Positions 36,192 to 44,738 of a stretch of 64,000 bases of DNA are shown here, in pieces. The stretch is from the NCBI RefSeq assembly GCF_000153225.1, contig NZ_CH724148.1, forward strand, positions 1,878,842 to 1,942,841. The letters are read 5' to 3'. Each line of letters starts with the position of its first letter. Position 1 is the first letter of the stretch. The position numbers and the translations under genes are program-made. Under the pieces are notes generated by a model, which searched no databases, was not told the origin of the DNA, and worked only from the letters and a program-made list of their open reading frames with translations. Source of the DNA: Polaribacter irgensii 23-P (GTDB lineage Bacteria > Bacteroidota > Bacteroidia > Flavobacteriales > Flavobacteriaceae).

Positions 36192-36956
36192 ATGAAAATT
36201 AAAACAGTTTCAACTGAAGATTTAAAGGCCATTTTTTTTCTTTTCAATCGAAGAATAGGCATTTTCATATGTTTTGTTTTTGTTCTTTTTTTTGACAGTC
36301 TTTATTTTACAGAACACGTTTTAAATTCTCAGATACCCATAAATATATTCATGGGTATTGGTTTTTTGGGAATGTATTACAGAGCAACTCCAAGGTTAAA
36401 AGAGTTGATGTTATATGCGGTGCTTATCGGATTTGCTGGCGAATATTTATTTTCTAGAGCATTGGGTATGTACACTTATAGATTGGAGAACATACCGCTT
36501 TATGTTCCTTTTGGTCATGCGGCTTTGTACGGTAGAATATTTATGTTTAGTAAAGCCAGCGTCGTGAGAAAACATCACAAGGCAGTGGAGGGCATATTGG
36601 TACTTATTACTCTTTTATTAGCAACAATATATGTGCTATTTTTTAATGATGTTTTCGGCTTTGTAATGACTTTTATTATTTTTATGCTCCTCTGGAGAAG
36701 ACCAAAAGACCGCGTATTCTTCTTTGCTATGTATCTTTTAGTAGCGATCTTAGAGATCGGAGGAACAGCATTTGGTGCCTGGAGTTGGCCGTCGATTGGC
36801 TTTGATTTTTTTACCTTTCTACCGAGTAATAATCCCCCAAGTGGTATTAGCTTATTTTATTTCCTATTAGACGTCGGTTGCTTTTTTTTCTATACACAAA
36901 GACATAAAGTTGTTTGGCGCAGAGTTCAAAATATTAAAAAGCTAGTGAAAAAATAG
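36192..36956 (+). CDS. Hypothetical polytopic membrane protein
   Basis: A 254-aa protein with about seven hydrophobic segments and basic ends. I do not recognise a characterised family. Notable pieces are FAGEYLFSRALGMYTYRLEN, LYVPFGHAALYGRIF, ILEIGGTAFGAWSWPSIGF and a short SNNPPSGISL loop. The Glu-Gly/Trp-rich pattern is shared loosely with the membrane protein at 51624-52223. It starts 6 bp after tag and is probably in the same transcript. Confidence 0.65.
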   Translation: MKIKTVSTEDLKAIFFLFNRRIGIFICFVFVLFFDSLYFTEHVLNSQIPINIFMGIGFLGMYYRATPRLKELMLYAVLIGFAGEYLFSRALGMYTYRLENIPLYVPFGHAALYGRIFMFSKASVVRKHHKAVEGILVLITLLLATIYVLFFNDVFGFVMTFIIFMLLWRRPKDRVFFFAMYLLVAILEIGGTAFGAWSWPSIGFDFFTFLPSNNPPSGISLFYFLLDVGCFFFYTQRHKVVWRRVQNIKKLVKK

Positions 36957-36964
36957 CGTTTTTT

Positions 36965-37171
36965 TTAACTCCCAAAAATCAATCGAATTGCCACAAAAAC
37001 GGCAACAATCAACCCCCCATAAAAAAGTACTTTTATACCCGCTTGTTTATAGTATCGTTGGTGATTTGGAATGTCTTTTCTGTAGCTGTAAATCATTAAA
37101 GCAATAAACGCAGTTATAAAGAAAATCATAAAAATAATTCTACCTGTCGTGAAATAAGCACCTAAAAACAT
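36965..37171 (-). CDS. Small two-helix membrane protein
   Basis: A 68-aa protein with a hydrophobic helix at about residues 10-27, a basic cytoplasmic-type loop (YSYRKDIPNHQRYYKQAG) and a second helix at about 48-65. The arrangement and codon use look genuine; similar small proteins are common in flavobacteria, but no function is known. It converges on the preceding membrane-protein gene with an 8-bp spacer. Confidence 0.6.
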   Translation of the reverse strand: MFLGAYFTTGRIIFMIFFITAFIALMIYSYRKDIPNHQRYYKQAGIKVLFYGGLIVAVFVAIRLIFGS

Positions 37172-37639
37172 ATTTTATTTTTTATAAGTTGTGAATGATA
37201 GACTTTTGATGAAATTAGTTTGTAATTTTTAATATCTTGTAAATCTAAATATTTTAGCAAAATTACAAATTTATTGAAGAATGTCGACATTTTTGGGTCA
37301 ACTTCTGTATTGAAAAAGTATTAAAAGAAATACGATTTAAGGAGGGGTACTGATAGCTATTATCTGGAAGCTTGTAAGTTCTTGAGAAGCAATTCAAAAA
37401 GAAGATTAGTGAGCAGAATTGACATTATTTAAGGATTTGCAAAATGGTAAAAAGGTATCATTTTATATAGATAATTTAGGCAACTTAAAAAAATAAATTA
37501 GGCCGTTTGAAGAAATGAATCTGTTGTCACTGTTTTACATTAAAAGAATTCAGAAAATGTATTCGATGTACTGCAATTGTTTTAAAATGAATGTCGGTTT
37601 GAGTAATAAAATAGAGACCTTAATTAAAAATAGATTAGA
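37172..37639. other. Intergenic region with possible gene debris
   Basis: 468 bp without an intact gene. The stretch 37413-37496 on the plus strand is open and coding-like (LFKDLQNGKKVSFYIDNLG, ending in TAA), but has no start codon and a TGA directly before it. It may be the remains of a gene. The right end should hold the promoter of the MazG-like gene. Confidence 0.4.
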
Positions 37640-38026
37640 ATGAAAAATAAAATTTCGGCAGTTACAGAATTTCACACTGCTTTTAAAATAAATATGAATA
37701 CAACTCCAATTGCAAATATCGGTAAAGAGCGAAATAGACTTCGTTTTAATTTGATGAAGGAAGAAAATGAAGAGTACTTAGAAGCTGCAGAAAACAACGA
37801 TTTAATAGAGGTTGCAGATGCGTTGGGAGACATGCTTTACCTTTTGTGTGGAACGATTATAGAGCACGGTATGCAAGATAAGATGGAGGCCATATTTAAC
37901 GAAATTCAAAGAAGTAATATGAGTAAATTAGGAACTGATGGCAAACCTATTTATAGAGCAGATGGTAAAGTCTTAAAAGGACCGAACTATTTCAAACCAA
38001 ATATTTCAGAAATTTTAGAAGAATAA
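37640..38026 (+). CDS. MazG-like nucleoside triphosphate pyrophosphohydrolase
   Basis: A 128-aa all-alpha NTP pyrophosphohydrolase. The metal-binding pattern of the MazG/HisE superfamily is clear: KEENEEYLEA (ExxxE) and, about 20 residues on, EVADALGDMLYLL (ExxD). The C-terminal part (YRADGKVLKGPNYFKPNI) is typical of the Cof-like/phage-type single-domain group. Such enzymes hydrolyse (d)NTPs or damaged nucleotides to monophosphates. It is surrounded by gaps, which suggests a free-standing gene. The exact substrate cannot be read from the sequence. Confidence 0.82.
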   Translation: MKNKISAVTEFHTAFKINMNTTPIANIGKERNRLRFNLMKEENEEYLEAAENNDLIEVADALGDMLYLLCGTIIEHGMQDKMEAIFNEIQRSNMSKLGTDGKPIYRADGKVLKGPNYFKPNISEILEE

Positions 38027-38043
38027 TTTAAAAGCTGAAATAT

Positions 38044-38068
38044 TTCTCAAACGGAGAAGTTTTTTTTA
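38044..38068 (+). terminator. Terminator after the MazG-like gene
   Basis: TTCTC (38044-38048) and GAGAA (38054-38058) form a short stem followed by GTTTTTTTT. The T-run overlaps the 3' end of the convergent DUF4375 gene. Confidence 0.45.
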
Positions 38069-38527
38069 ATCAAATTGAGAAAGGTTTTCTCTTACAAATT
38101 TAAGTGTAAGCTTTATAATATCATCTTCACATTTATAAAATTCGGTATCTAAAGCGTCCCATAAATCAATGTTAGAGTCTTTTTCCATTAGTATTTCTTG
38201 TCGTATTCTCAAGTTCTTAGGAACCGGTATTTCTGGAAATAGATGAATGGCTTCTGTAAGAATTTCGATTGTTTTTTCGGCTTTTATTTCCATATATGCA
38301 TGAAAAATTTCGTGTGCAAACTGACCAGAAGAATTAAAAAAGAATTGAATAAAGCCACCATTGGTTACATTGTGTTCTAAAACATCTAAATAAATAAAAG
38401 TTTTTTCGCAATTATTTAGATTGCGAAAGTCATCCTTTTTAGAGATTTTTTTTCCGATGATTTCCCCAATCCGTGTTATTTTTTCGGCATCATCATTTAG
38501 TAGAAGTGCAATTTCCGTTGAGCTCAT
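38066..38527 (-). CDS. DUF4375-domain protein
   Basis: About 153 aa. The central part contains the DUF4375 (DMP19-like) pattern: LEHNVTNGGFIQFFFNSSGQ followed by AHEIFHAYMEIKA. Proteins of this group are small cytoplasmic proteins of unknown function, sometimes found near toxin-immunity genes. The frame could be extended to a TTG at 38545, but an ATG at 38527 (MSSTEIALLL) is preferred. It starts 33 bp after the end of the CocE-type hydrolase gene on the same strand, so the two may be co-transcribed. Confidence 0.75.
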   Translation of the reverse strand: MSSTEIALLLNDDAEKITRIGEIIGKKISKKDDFRNLNNCEKTFIYLDVLEHNVTNGGFIQFFFNSSGQFAHEIFHAYMEIKAEKTIEILTEAIHLFPEIPVPKNLRIRQEILMEKDSNIDLWDALDTEFYKCEDDIIKLTLKFVRENLSQFD

Positions 38528-38560
38528 TTTTGAAGGTTGAATCAAATTAATTAGTTTTTG

Positions 38561-40465
38561 TTATTTTAATACAGAAAACTCAATACTAGAGTCCGTGAAA
38601 ACCGTATGCGTCTGAGTTTTAAAATCTTTTTCTGTTGCTTTGAAGATGTTGTCTACATAGGTTTGTGGATTTAAATCGATCAAAGGAAACCAAGTACTTT
38701 GCACTTGTATCTGTATTTTATGTCCTTTTTTAAAGGTGTGAAATACATCTTGTAGTTTTATCTCAACGGCTGTTTTTGAGTTGGGTGCAAAAGGTTCTGG
38801 AAACTCAAAACTGTTTCTAAAGCGACCTCTTAAAACCTCACTACGCACCATTAAGTGGTAGTTGCTCATTTTTAAATGATCTTGTAATTTATCATTATTC
38901 TCTTTAAGATTTGATGGGTGTACATCAATAACTTTTACAATCCAATCTGCAGCGGTACCGGTAGTAGCTACTTGTAATTTTGCTAAAATATCACCTGCTA
39001 ATGTGTAGTCTTCCTCTAAATTCGGTGTTTCGAAAACCAAAACATCAGGTCTTCTTGCCGCAAAACGTTGGTCATCTGTCATGTATTTTCTTGGCGTAAA
39101 AACAGTTTTAATATCCTCAGAATAGGGTACTGGATGTTTTATGTCGCTAACAAAGCGTATTGATGTGGTTCGCTGTTGTGTGGAAACTAATTTTTGATCT
39201 TTTGATAAAAACCAATTTTCTTTTACCACATCTTTTGGTGGCCAAGCGTCATAGGACTTCCATTCTTTTTTTCCAGAATCAAAAACATAGGCTTCTGGCA
39301 ATCCTGTATTTTTATCTCCTTTGCCTTTTAAGAAATGATTAAAAAACTTTGTTTCAATTTCTGATTGAAACTTTAAAGAGATGGAATCACCAAAATAGTA
39401 GTTTCCAACATAGTTTTCAACGGTGTTTCGAGCCCATTTACCGTGATCCCAGGGTCCAAAAACTAAGGTATTGTAGTTTTCTTTTCCATTTTTCTCGATG
39501 GCTTTGTAGGTTTCTAAAGGTCCGTATAAATCTTCTGCATCAAACCAGCCACCTACAACCATGGTTGCTACGGAAGCTGGAACTTTATTTAAATGCTGAA
39601 TAATTCCTTTACTCTTCCAGACACTGTCATAATTTGGATGTTCTACAATTTCTTTCCAGAAAAAATCGTCAATCTGTTCTTTGTTTCCCTCTTTTTTTAT
39701 ATCGAGTTTATCATATTGAAAATATTCCGTTAAGTTTTTTAAAGGACCTTTGTCTAAGAAAAATTGATATTGGTCATTTGAATTCATTTCAGGAAACGAA
39801 TACCAAGCGCTATCCGTCGGTGTGTCTTTATAAGTTCCAAATAGCGAGATTGCTCTAAAGTAACTTAATAAAAAGGCACCATTATGATGAAAATCATCAA
39901 AGAAGAAATCACCTATGCAAGCCTGTGGAGATGCAGCTTTTAATGCAGGGTGGGCATCGATGGCAGAAATAGTCGCGTAATGTCCAGGATAAGAGATTCC
40001 CCAAGTTCCTACATTTCCATTGTTGTTTTTAATATTGTTGACCAACCAATCGATGGTGTCATAGGTATCAGAAACTTCATCTGCTTCCGTTGCTTTTTTA
40101 TTTGGAAGATACGCACGCATGTTGTCATACACGCCTTCGCTCATCCAGCGTCCACGAACATCTTGATATACCACAATATTACCTTCTTTCATTAAGTGTA
40201 TGTTCGGTCCGATTTTGGTTTTCATATTACCTACACCGTAAGGACCAGCGCTATATGGGGTTCTTTGCATTAAAATGGGATATGTTCTACTTTTATCTTT
40301 AGGAGTGTAAATCGTAGTGTGTAGCTTTATACCATCTCTCATTACAATATTTACTTCTTTTTTTGTGTAATTATCAAAGACAAAAGTTTCCATATTCTCC
40401 TTTTTGTCAGAACAAGAAGTGAATATAAAAGCGTGAATTAATAACAGTAAAAAACCTTTTTTCAT
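38561..40465 (-). CDS. CocE/NonD-family hydrolase (X-Pro dipeptidyl-peptidase S15-like), lipoprotein
   Basis: A 634-aa alpha/beta hydrolase with a lipoprotein signal (lipobox FTSC, Cys18). The nucleophile is Ser158 in TWGISYPGH. The acid is the Asp in VVGGWFDAEDLYG and the catalytic His is in FGPWDHGKWAR. The C-terminal X-Pro/CocE beta-sandwich follows (residues ~400-634). Family members include glutaryl-7-ACA acylases, cocaine esterase and proline-specific peptidases; in flavobacteria they are thought to act on peptides or acylated compounds in the periplasm. The true substrate is unknown. The stop is followed by the DUF4375 gene. Confidence 0.88.
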   Translation of the reverse strand: MKKGFLLLLIHAFIFTSCSDKKENMETFVFDNYTKKEVNIVMRDGIKLHTTIYTPKDKSRTYPILMQRTPYSAGPYGVGNMKTKIGPNIHLMKEGNIVVYQDVRGRWMSEGVYDNMRAYLPNKKATEADEVSDTYDTIDWLVNNIKNNNGNVGTWGISYPGHYATISAIDAHPALKAASPQACIGDFFFDDFHHNGAFLLSYFRAISLFGTYKDTPTDSAWYSFPEMNSNDQYQFFLDKGPLKNLTEYFQYDKLDIKKEGNKEQIDDFFWKEIVEHPNYDSVWKSKGIIQHLNKVPASVATMVVGGWFDAEDLYGPLETYKAIEKNGKENYNTLVFGPWDHGKWARNTVENYVGNYYFGDSISLKFQSEIETKFFNHFLKGKGDKNTGLPEAYVFDSGKKEWKSYDAWPPKDVVKENWFLSKDQKLVSTQQRTTSIRFVSDIKHPVPYSEDIKTVFTPRKYMTDDQRFAARRPDVLVFETPNLEEDYTLAGDILAKLQVATTGTAADWIVKVIDVHPSNLKENNDKLQDHLKMSNYHLMVRSEVLRGRFRNSFEFPEPFAPNSKTAVEIKLQDVFHTFKKGHKIQIQVQSTWFPLIDLNPQTYVDNIFKATEKDFKTQTHTVFTDSSIEFSVLK

Positions 40466-41163
40466 AATGATGTGTTGCTTTTTATGGATAAATTTACAAA
40501 AGAAATTAGAGTTGGTGAAGAATCTTTTGTTAAAATATAGAAAGACGTATCTCGCCGTAAATTAATTCGATTGGTGTATTTTTTTAATTTTTTATAAAAT
40601 AGTCAGAAGTGCTGATACTAATCCGATTTTCTATTCATTTTCTTTGGTTTAGAGCAGATTAAAAGAGACCCATTAACCAAAACGTTCCCTATTACAAACA
40701 AGCAAGAACAGATGCCCAGTTGAGAGGAATGAGATGTTATTTAGTAAAGATATTGCCGTTGACCATTCAACTTTTAGACCCGCTCTGATAGCGTGTATTT
40801 AAAAAACTTTAAGATGTGTAACACATAATGATTAATATTTGGATCAATTATTTCCAACTATTTTAGAATTTTAGAAAGCAGACATGTTAGTCCTTGGAAT
40901 AGGGGAGCAGCCATTGTGAGCAATTGTAGAATCATTCCGGAAAGGAGTGCCTTTTTCAAGTTAAAAAAAATCAAACAGACAGCTATTTTAAGAGATCTAA
41001 AGGAAGATATAATTCTTGTTTTAAATAATAGGGTAGATCTTATTTGTTGGAGAAAAAAGAAAGTGAGTAGAGCTCTGAAAAGGGGAGGAAAGGGCAGTAG
41101 TTTTAAAAACAGTAAATAGAATTGCTGTTTGCAAGGTGTGCTATTTTTTAGATTTTATTTGTT
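40466..41163. other. Long intergenic region (698 bp), no convincing gene
   Basis: AT-rich sequence between a minus-strand start (CocE hydrolase) and a minus-strand stop (GNAT). An open frame at 40916-41119 would give a very basic 67-residue peptide with no recognisable domain; I regard it as chance. A plus-strand stretch around 40680-40790 is open in one frame (VPYYKQARTDAQLRGMRCYL) without a start codon and might be debris. No tRNA, repeat or mobile-element end was seen. Confidence 0.4.
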
Positions 41164-41616
41164 CTACATTGTGGTTTTTTTAAATTTCACCTTTCTAACT
41201 CCAAAGTCAGTATCCCATTGTAGAATTTCTACAAAACCAAATTTTGTATACAAGGCAGTAGCTGGAAGATTGGCAGCGCCAGTTTCAACTATAAATAAGG
41301 GTGAGTTATAGGAGTTAAAAGTAAATTGTACCAATTTACTTGCCATTCCTTGTCTGAAAAAATAGGGAGCAACCACTAAACTTTTGATACGTGTATGGGT
41401 TTTTGTATGTTCAATTTCGACTACTGCAGCCAATTCATGGTTTTGTAAGTATCCATAAAAATCATTTTGACTCTCCATATAATTTTTAAGAGGTCTTTTT
41501 AATGGAGGAAAATCTTTAGCACCTAAGAGTTTCGCTTCTATTTTGTAAGAAGCTTGGAAGACTACGCGTATTTTTTTTGCGATTTCGTGGCTATTATTGT
41601 TTAATTTTTGAATCAT
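41164..41616 (-). CDS. GNAT-family N-acetyltransferase
   Basis: A 150-aa protein. The acetyl-CoA binding motif is IKSLVVAPYFFRQGMASKLV, followed by FIVETGAANLPATALYTKFG, which is the standard end of the GNAT fold. The acceptor (amino acid, protein N-terminus, polyamine or antibiotic) is unknown. It lies 68 bp after the FAD-monooxygenase gene on the same strand, and a SAM-methyltransferase lies beyond that, so three group-transfer or oxidation enzymes sit together. Confidence 0.85.
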   Translation of the reverse strand: MIQKLNNNSHEIAKKIRVVFQASYKIEAKLLGAKDFPPLKRPLKNYMESQNDFYGYLQNHELAAVVEIEHTKTHTRIKSLVVAPYFFRQGMASKLVQFTFNSYNSPLFIVETGAANLPATALYTKFGFVEILQWDTDFGVRKVKFKKTTM

Positions 41617-41684
41617 CTAATACTTTATTGAAAGAGTTTAAAAGTCCCGATGTTACTTTTTTATTGCTTGAATTAAGTGAAATT

Positions 41685-43142
41685 CTATTTTTTTTCCATT
41701 ATTCGGTGTTTTCCTCTTGGACCGTTTCCTTCGCGTAAAATAATGTCTGTATGTAATAATGATGCAGCTTCAGCAGAATGCTGCACTTTTGAGGAACTGC
41801 GAGCCAGCATTTCTGTTTCAAAAGCATGCAAGACGCTTTTTCGAATGCCAACAGCTTTCCATGCAGTTTTAGAATAGCATCCTCTTGTAATTTCTCTAGC
41901 GAGTGATAATGCGTCTAGTAGGGCTTGATTTGCACCTTGCCCTTTAAAAGGACTCATGGGATGTGCAGCATCTCCAATAAGTGTGCTTTTGTTTGCCTTT
42001 TCTAGTATTTCAGTTGTAAGAAGTGCTCGATCATATGCAGGGTAACCAGAAACTTGTGCTTCTTGAGTCGCTGCTAAAATTTGTGGAATAGGATCATGCC
42101 ATTGAATTCTTCTACAAGCTTCTTTTTTGAGTGCTTCTGGTCCTTGAGTACTGAGTATCTTTGCTTCTTCTTCTGCGATAGGAAAACTGAGTTGCCACAT
42201 TATTGAATCGGAGTCATAGGGCATCATATAAATTCGTTCATTCCCATTTGCTGTTTGAAATACGGTGGCAGAATCTAGTAAGCAACGGTCAACGTCTGTG
42301 ATACGCTCTAAGCGACAAATCCCTAAAATCACCATACAATCGAGGTACTGCAAAGGTGTAGTGTCTGTACTCGTTATTCTTTTTCGAACAGTACTTCGAA
42401 TGCCGTCAGCACCTACGATAAGGTCTGCTTTTATGTGTTTAATCTCATGATTTACTTGAAAACTTAAGTTCATATCACCTTGTTTAGATTCACTAAAACT
42501 GTGAAGTTGGTGTTCCCATTGTACAGCTGTGTGTCCACCAAGTTGCTCTAGTAAAGCCAAGCGGAGTGCTTGCCTTGCAATGTGTATGTTCTTCCTTTTT
42601 GCTATCGTCTTTGTTTTCGATCGACCCCACTTTCGAATTCCCCACTCTCCGATAATTTTTCCCTCTTGGGTGTGCACCACGTGTCTTGTAGAAGTAATTC
42701 CCGCTTTTAAGGAAACAATACCCAATCCAGCAAGTGCTTTGCTCCCTTGCTGCAAAGTAAGACCATAGCCTTGAGATCGCGCATTAAAACTAGAATCCCT
42801 TTCATAGAGCGTAAATGGAATACCCCGGTGCAAGCAAGCAACGGCCAACGCAACACCGCCTATTCCGCCTCCAATTATGGCAATGTGTGGATAGTTTTTG
42901 TGATCTGCTAAATTAGGAGTGTTGGTTGTAATCAATCCAGATCCACCACAAAAAGGGCACGCATAAGGGTGTCCTTTGGGTTTTTCTGGAAGTACGCAAG
43001 TATTACCTGATGTCTCAAATTGTTCCAAAGCTTTTTGGTATTGCACACGGGTTTTCTTAGGAATGCGCTTCCTCTTCTTACCCATGCCTTTACAATCTTG
43101 ACAGGCAATCCAGTGATGCTCTTTGTTTTTATCTTTTTCCAA
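41685..43142 (-). CDS. FAD-dependent monooxygenase with N-terminal DnaJ-type zinc-binding motifs
   Basis: A 485-aa protein. Residues 85-470 are a group A flavoprotein monooxygenase: GGGIGG at 91-96 (FAD/Rossmann) with YERD after it, LIVGADGIRSTVRKR (the DG motif) and LIGDAAHPMSPFKGQGANQA (the GD motif). These enzymes hydroxylate aromatic or other organic substrates with NAD(P)H and O2. Before the Rossmann fold there are two exact CXXCXGXG motifs, CQDCKGMG at 14-21 and CPFCGGSG at 62-69, separated by a basic stretch. This is the zinc-binding repeat of DnaJ, unusual on a flavoprotein. The only start is TTG at 43142, directly after a stop codon. By eye the gene is less AT-rich than its neighbours, a possible sign of transfer. 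The substrate is unknown. Confidence 0.83.
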   Translation of the reverse strand: MEKDKNKEHHWIACQDCKGMGKKRKRIPKKTRVQYQKALEQFETSGNTCVLPEKPKGHPYACPFCGGSGLITTNTPNLADHKNYPHIAIIGGGIGGVALAVACLHRGIPFTLYERDSSFNARSQGYGLTLQQGSKALAGLGIVSLKAGITSTRHVVHTQEGKIIGEWGIRKWGRSKTKTIAKRKNIHIARQALRLALLEQLGGHTAVQWEHQLHSFSESKQGDMNLSFQVNHEIKHIKADLIVGADGIRSTVRKRITSTDTTPLQYLDCMVILGICRLERITDVDRCLLDSATVFQTANGNERIYMMPYDSDSIMWQLSFPIAEEEAKILSTQGPEALKKEACRRIQWHDPIPQILAATQEAQVSGYPAYDRALLTTEILEKANKSTLIGDAAHPMSPFKGQGANQALLDALSLAREITRGCYSKTAWKAVGIRKSVLHAFETEMLARSSSKVQHSAEAASLLHTDIILREGNGPRGKHRIMEKK

Positions 43143-43184
43143 TTATTTTTGTTTCTTCTACTTTGAGTTTAGAAAAAAACACAA

Positions 43185-44006
43185 TTATTTTCTTACTGCA
43201 ATCATCATGTGGGGACTAAAAGGGAGCAGATATTCGTCATTTTGAGTAAGATCTTGCAATGCCTTTAGGGTTCTAGATTTTTTCTTATCCACCATATTTG
43301 CAAAATATTCGTGGTCTAACCAGATCATTCCCTCTACGGCAAAAATATTGATGAGCTGCAAGTTTTGTTCCAAAAATTCAGCTTTAAGATCTGTGGGTTT
43401 GTGGTAAAAAGCGTCTGCTAATAAAAAAGGAAAGTCTTTGGGTGCATTGTGAATTCCTGTCGTAAGTTCTGCTTTGCACATTTCAAAAAATGAGTTTGCA
43501 TGCAGCATTCCATTCATCAAACCAACAACGGTTGAGGCTGTTGCATTAATCGCAAATCCCAAAATGATTCCACCTTTTTTTAAAACTCTTTTTGCTTCTA
43601 AAATTGCTGCGACTCTGTCTTCTCTTTTTTGCAAGTGGTATAAAGGACCGTGTAAAATTACCAAATTTGCAGTATTGTCTTCAAAAGGTAATTTTTTGGC
43701 TTCTCCAAGAGTTACAGAGAATGGTTTTTTTAGCTTTTTGGCTCGTTTTTCAGCAAGTTTTATGTGTTTTAGAACAGGTTCTACCAAATGCACAGTATGA
43801 CCATTTTTTGAAAGCCATTCGGCATATTTTCCAGTTCCACCACCAACATCAATAATGGTCGCGTTTTGTGTTGCTATTTGTTGTGTTATAAGATCTTTAA
43901 TACGTTCAAATTCAAAAATCCCCATTCCCTTTTCAAGTCTGGTTTCCTCGGAAGCTTTGTTGTAAAAATCATCTAATTCTTTGCTAATAAGATTTTTGTT
44001 TTTCAC
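43185..44006 (-). CDS. Class I SAM-dependent methyltransferase
   Basis: A 273-aa methyltransferase. Motif I is IIDVGGGTGKYAEWLSKNGH, motif II includes LVEPV and motif IV/V the VILHGPLYHLQ segment (post-motif GPLYHL). The C-terminal ~100 residues are family-specific with no known assignment. The start is GTG at 44006, the only plausible start before the conserved N-terminus. It is 42 bp upstream of the FAD-monooxygenase on the same strand and probably co-transcribed, which suggests that they modify the same small molecule (inference). Confidence 0.83.
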   Translation of the reverse strand: MKNKNLISKELDDFYNKASEETRLEKGMGIFEFERIKDLITQQIATQNATIIDVGGGTGKYAEWLSKNGHTVHLVEPVLKHIKLAEKRAKKLKKPFSVTLGEAKKLPFEDNTANLVILHGPLYHLQKREDRVAAILEAKRVLKKGGIILGFAINATASTVVGLMNGMLHANSFFEMCKAELTTGIHNAPKDFPFLLADAFYHKPTDLKAEFLEQNLQLINIFAVEGMIWLDHEYFANMVDKKKSRTLKALQDLTQNDEYLLPFSPHMMIAVRK

Positions 44007-44174
44007 CTTAAATATTTAAGAAATAAAAGTAACTAAATTAAAAATGGCTTTAGAGCATACCACTCAATTTTTTATGAATACTATTGATAAAATGTCTTTC
44101 ATTATTGGATAAACCAATTCAAGGAAGCCTTAAAACCACTGTCTTTTTATTACTCGAAAAAGAATTTAGCAATT

Positions 44175-44738
44175 TTAAACAACCTTTTCTAAAGCGATAT
44201 AGTGTGTTGAGTGTTCGTTAAATAAAGGAAATACTTTAATTTCGCATTTGTAGGCAGACTTGTCTTGGCGATAGTTGATAACAACCTCTTTGAAGGGCTC
44301 GTTATTATTTATTTTTTCCCGAATTCTTGCTCTTGTTTTCGGACATGTATTTTTACCTTGGAGAAAGGAAGGGGTCTTTTTTAACGCAAAATTCTTGTTA
44401 AAACCTGTCATTTTTTTAAAACCGTCATTTACCCAGAGAATTTCTTGTTGCTCATTGGTAAGCACAATAGTTTCGAAAATTTCATCTTTAAAAATTTTAT
44501 CGATGTTGGCTATCCATTCAAACTTATAAGCAAAATCTTTGATGGTGTTGATATCATTTTGTCTATTTAACTTATTGATTTCAATGGAGAAAGAATCAAT
44601 GTATAAATCGAAACTAACAAGTGCTGGTTGAATACATTCTGAGGGGATAATAAAATTCTCAGTAATCGCAGAATCTTGCGCATTTTGAGAGCTCATAAAT
44701 AGATCTAAACACATCATGTTTGCTACATTACTTTTCAT
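44175..44738 (-). CDS. LOV-like PAS domain protein lacking the photoactive cysteine
   Basis: A 187-aa protein. Residues ~85-187 are a PAS domain of the LOV type: VNDGFKKMTGFNKNFALKK, then PSFLQGKNTCPKTRARIREK, then FKEVVINYRQDKSAYKCEIK. In LOV photoreceptors the segment reads GRNCRFLQG and its Cys forms the flavin adduct; here the equivalent residue is Pro123 (KTPSFLQG at 121-128). It may therefore bind another ligand, or flavin without the adduct. Residues 1-84 are helical, with no output domain. It is transcribed alone between two long spacers. Confidence 0.75.
   Translation of the reverse strand: MKSNVANMMCLDLFMSSQNAQDSAITENFIIPSECIQPALVSFDLYIDSFSIEINKLNRQNDINTIKDFAYKFEWIANIDKIFKDEIFETIVLTNEQQEILWVNDGFKKMTGFNKNFALKKTPSFLQGKNTCPKTRARIREKINNNEPFKEVVINYRQDKSAYKCEIKVFPLFNEHSTHYIALEKVV

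Noticed and set aside
40916..41119. 67-codon frame in the 40.5-41.2 kb gap
   Set aside because: Very basic, no recognisable domain or start context, and surrounded by non-coding sequence. Kept only as a note in the gap entry.
41685..43142. FAD monooxygenase considered as a TetX-type tetracycline-inactivating enzyme
   Set aside because: The GD-motif region is generic to group A monooxygenases, and no TetX-specific feature was recognised. The N-terminal zinc motifs are foreign to TetX.
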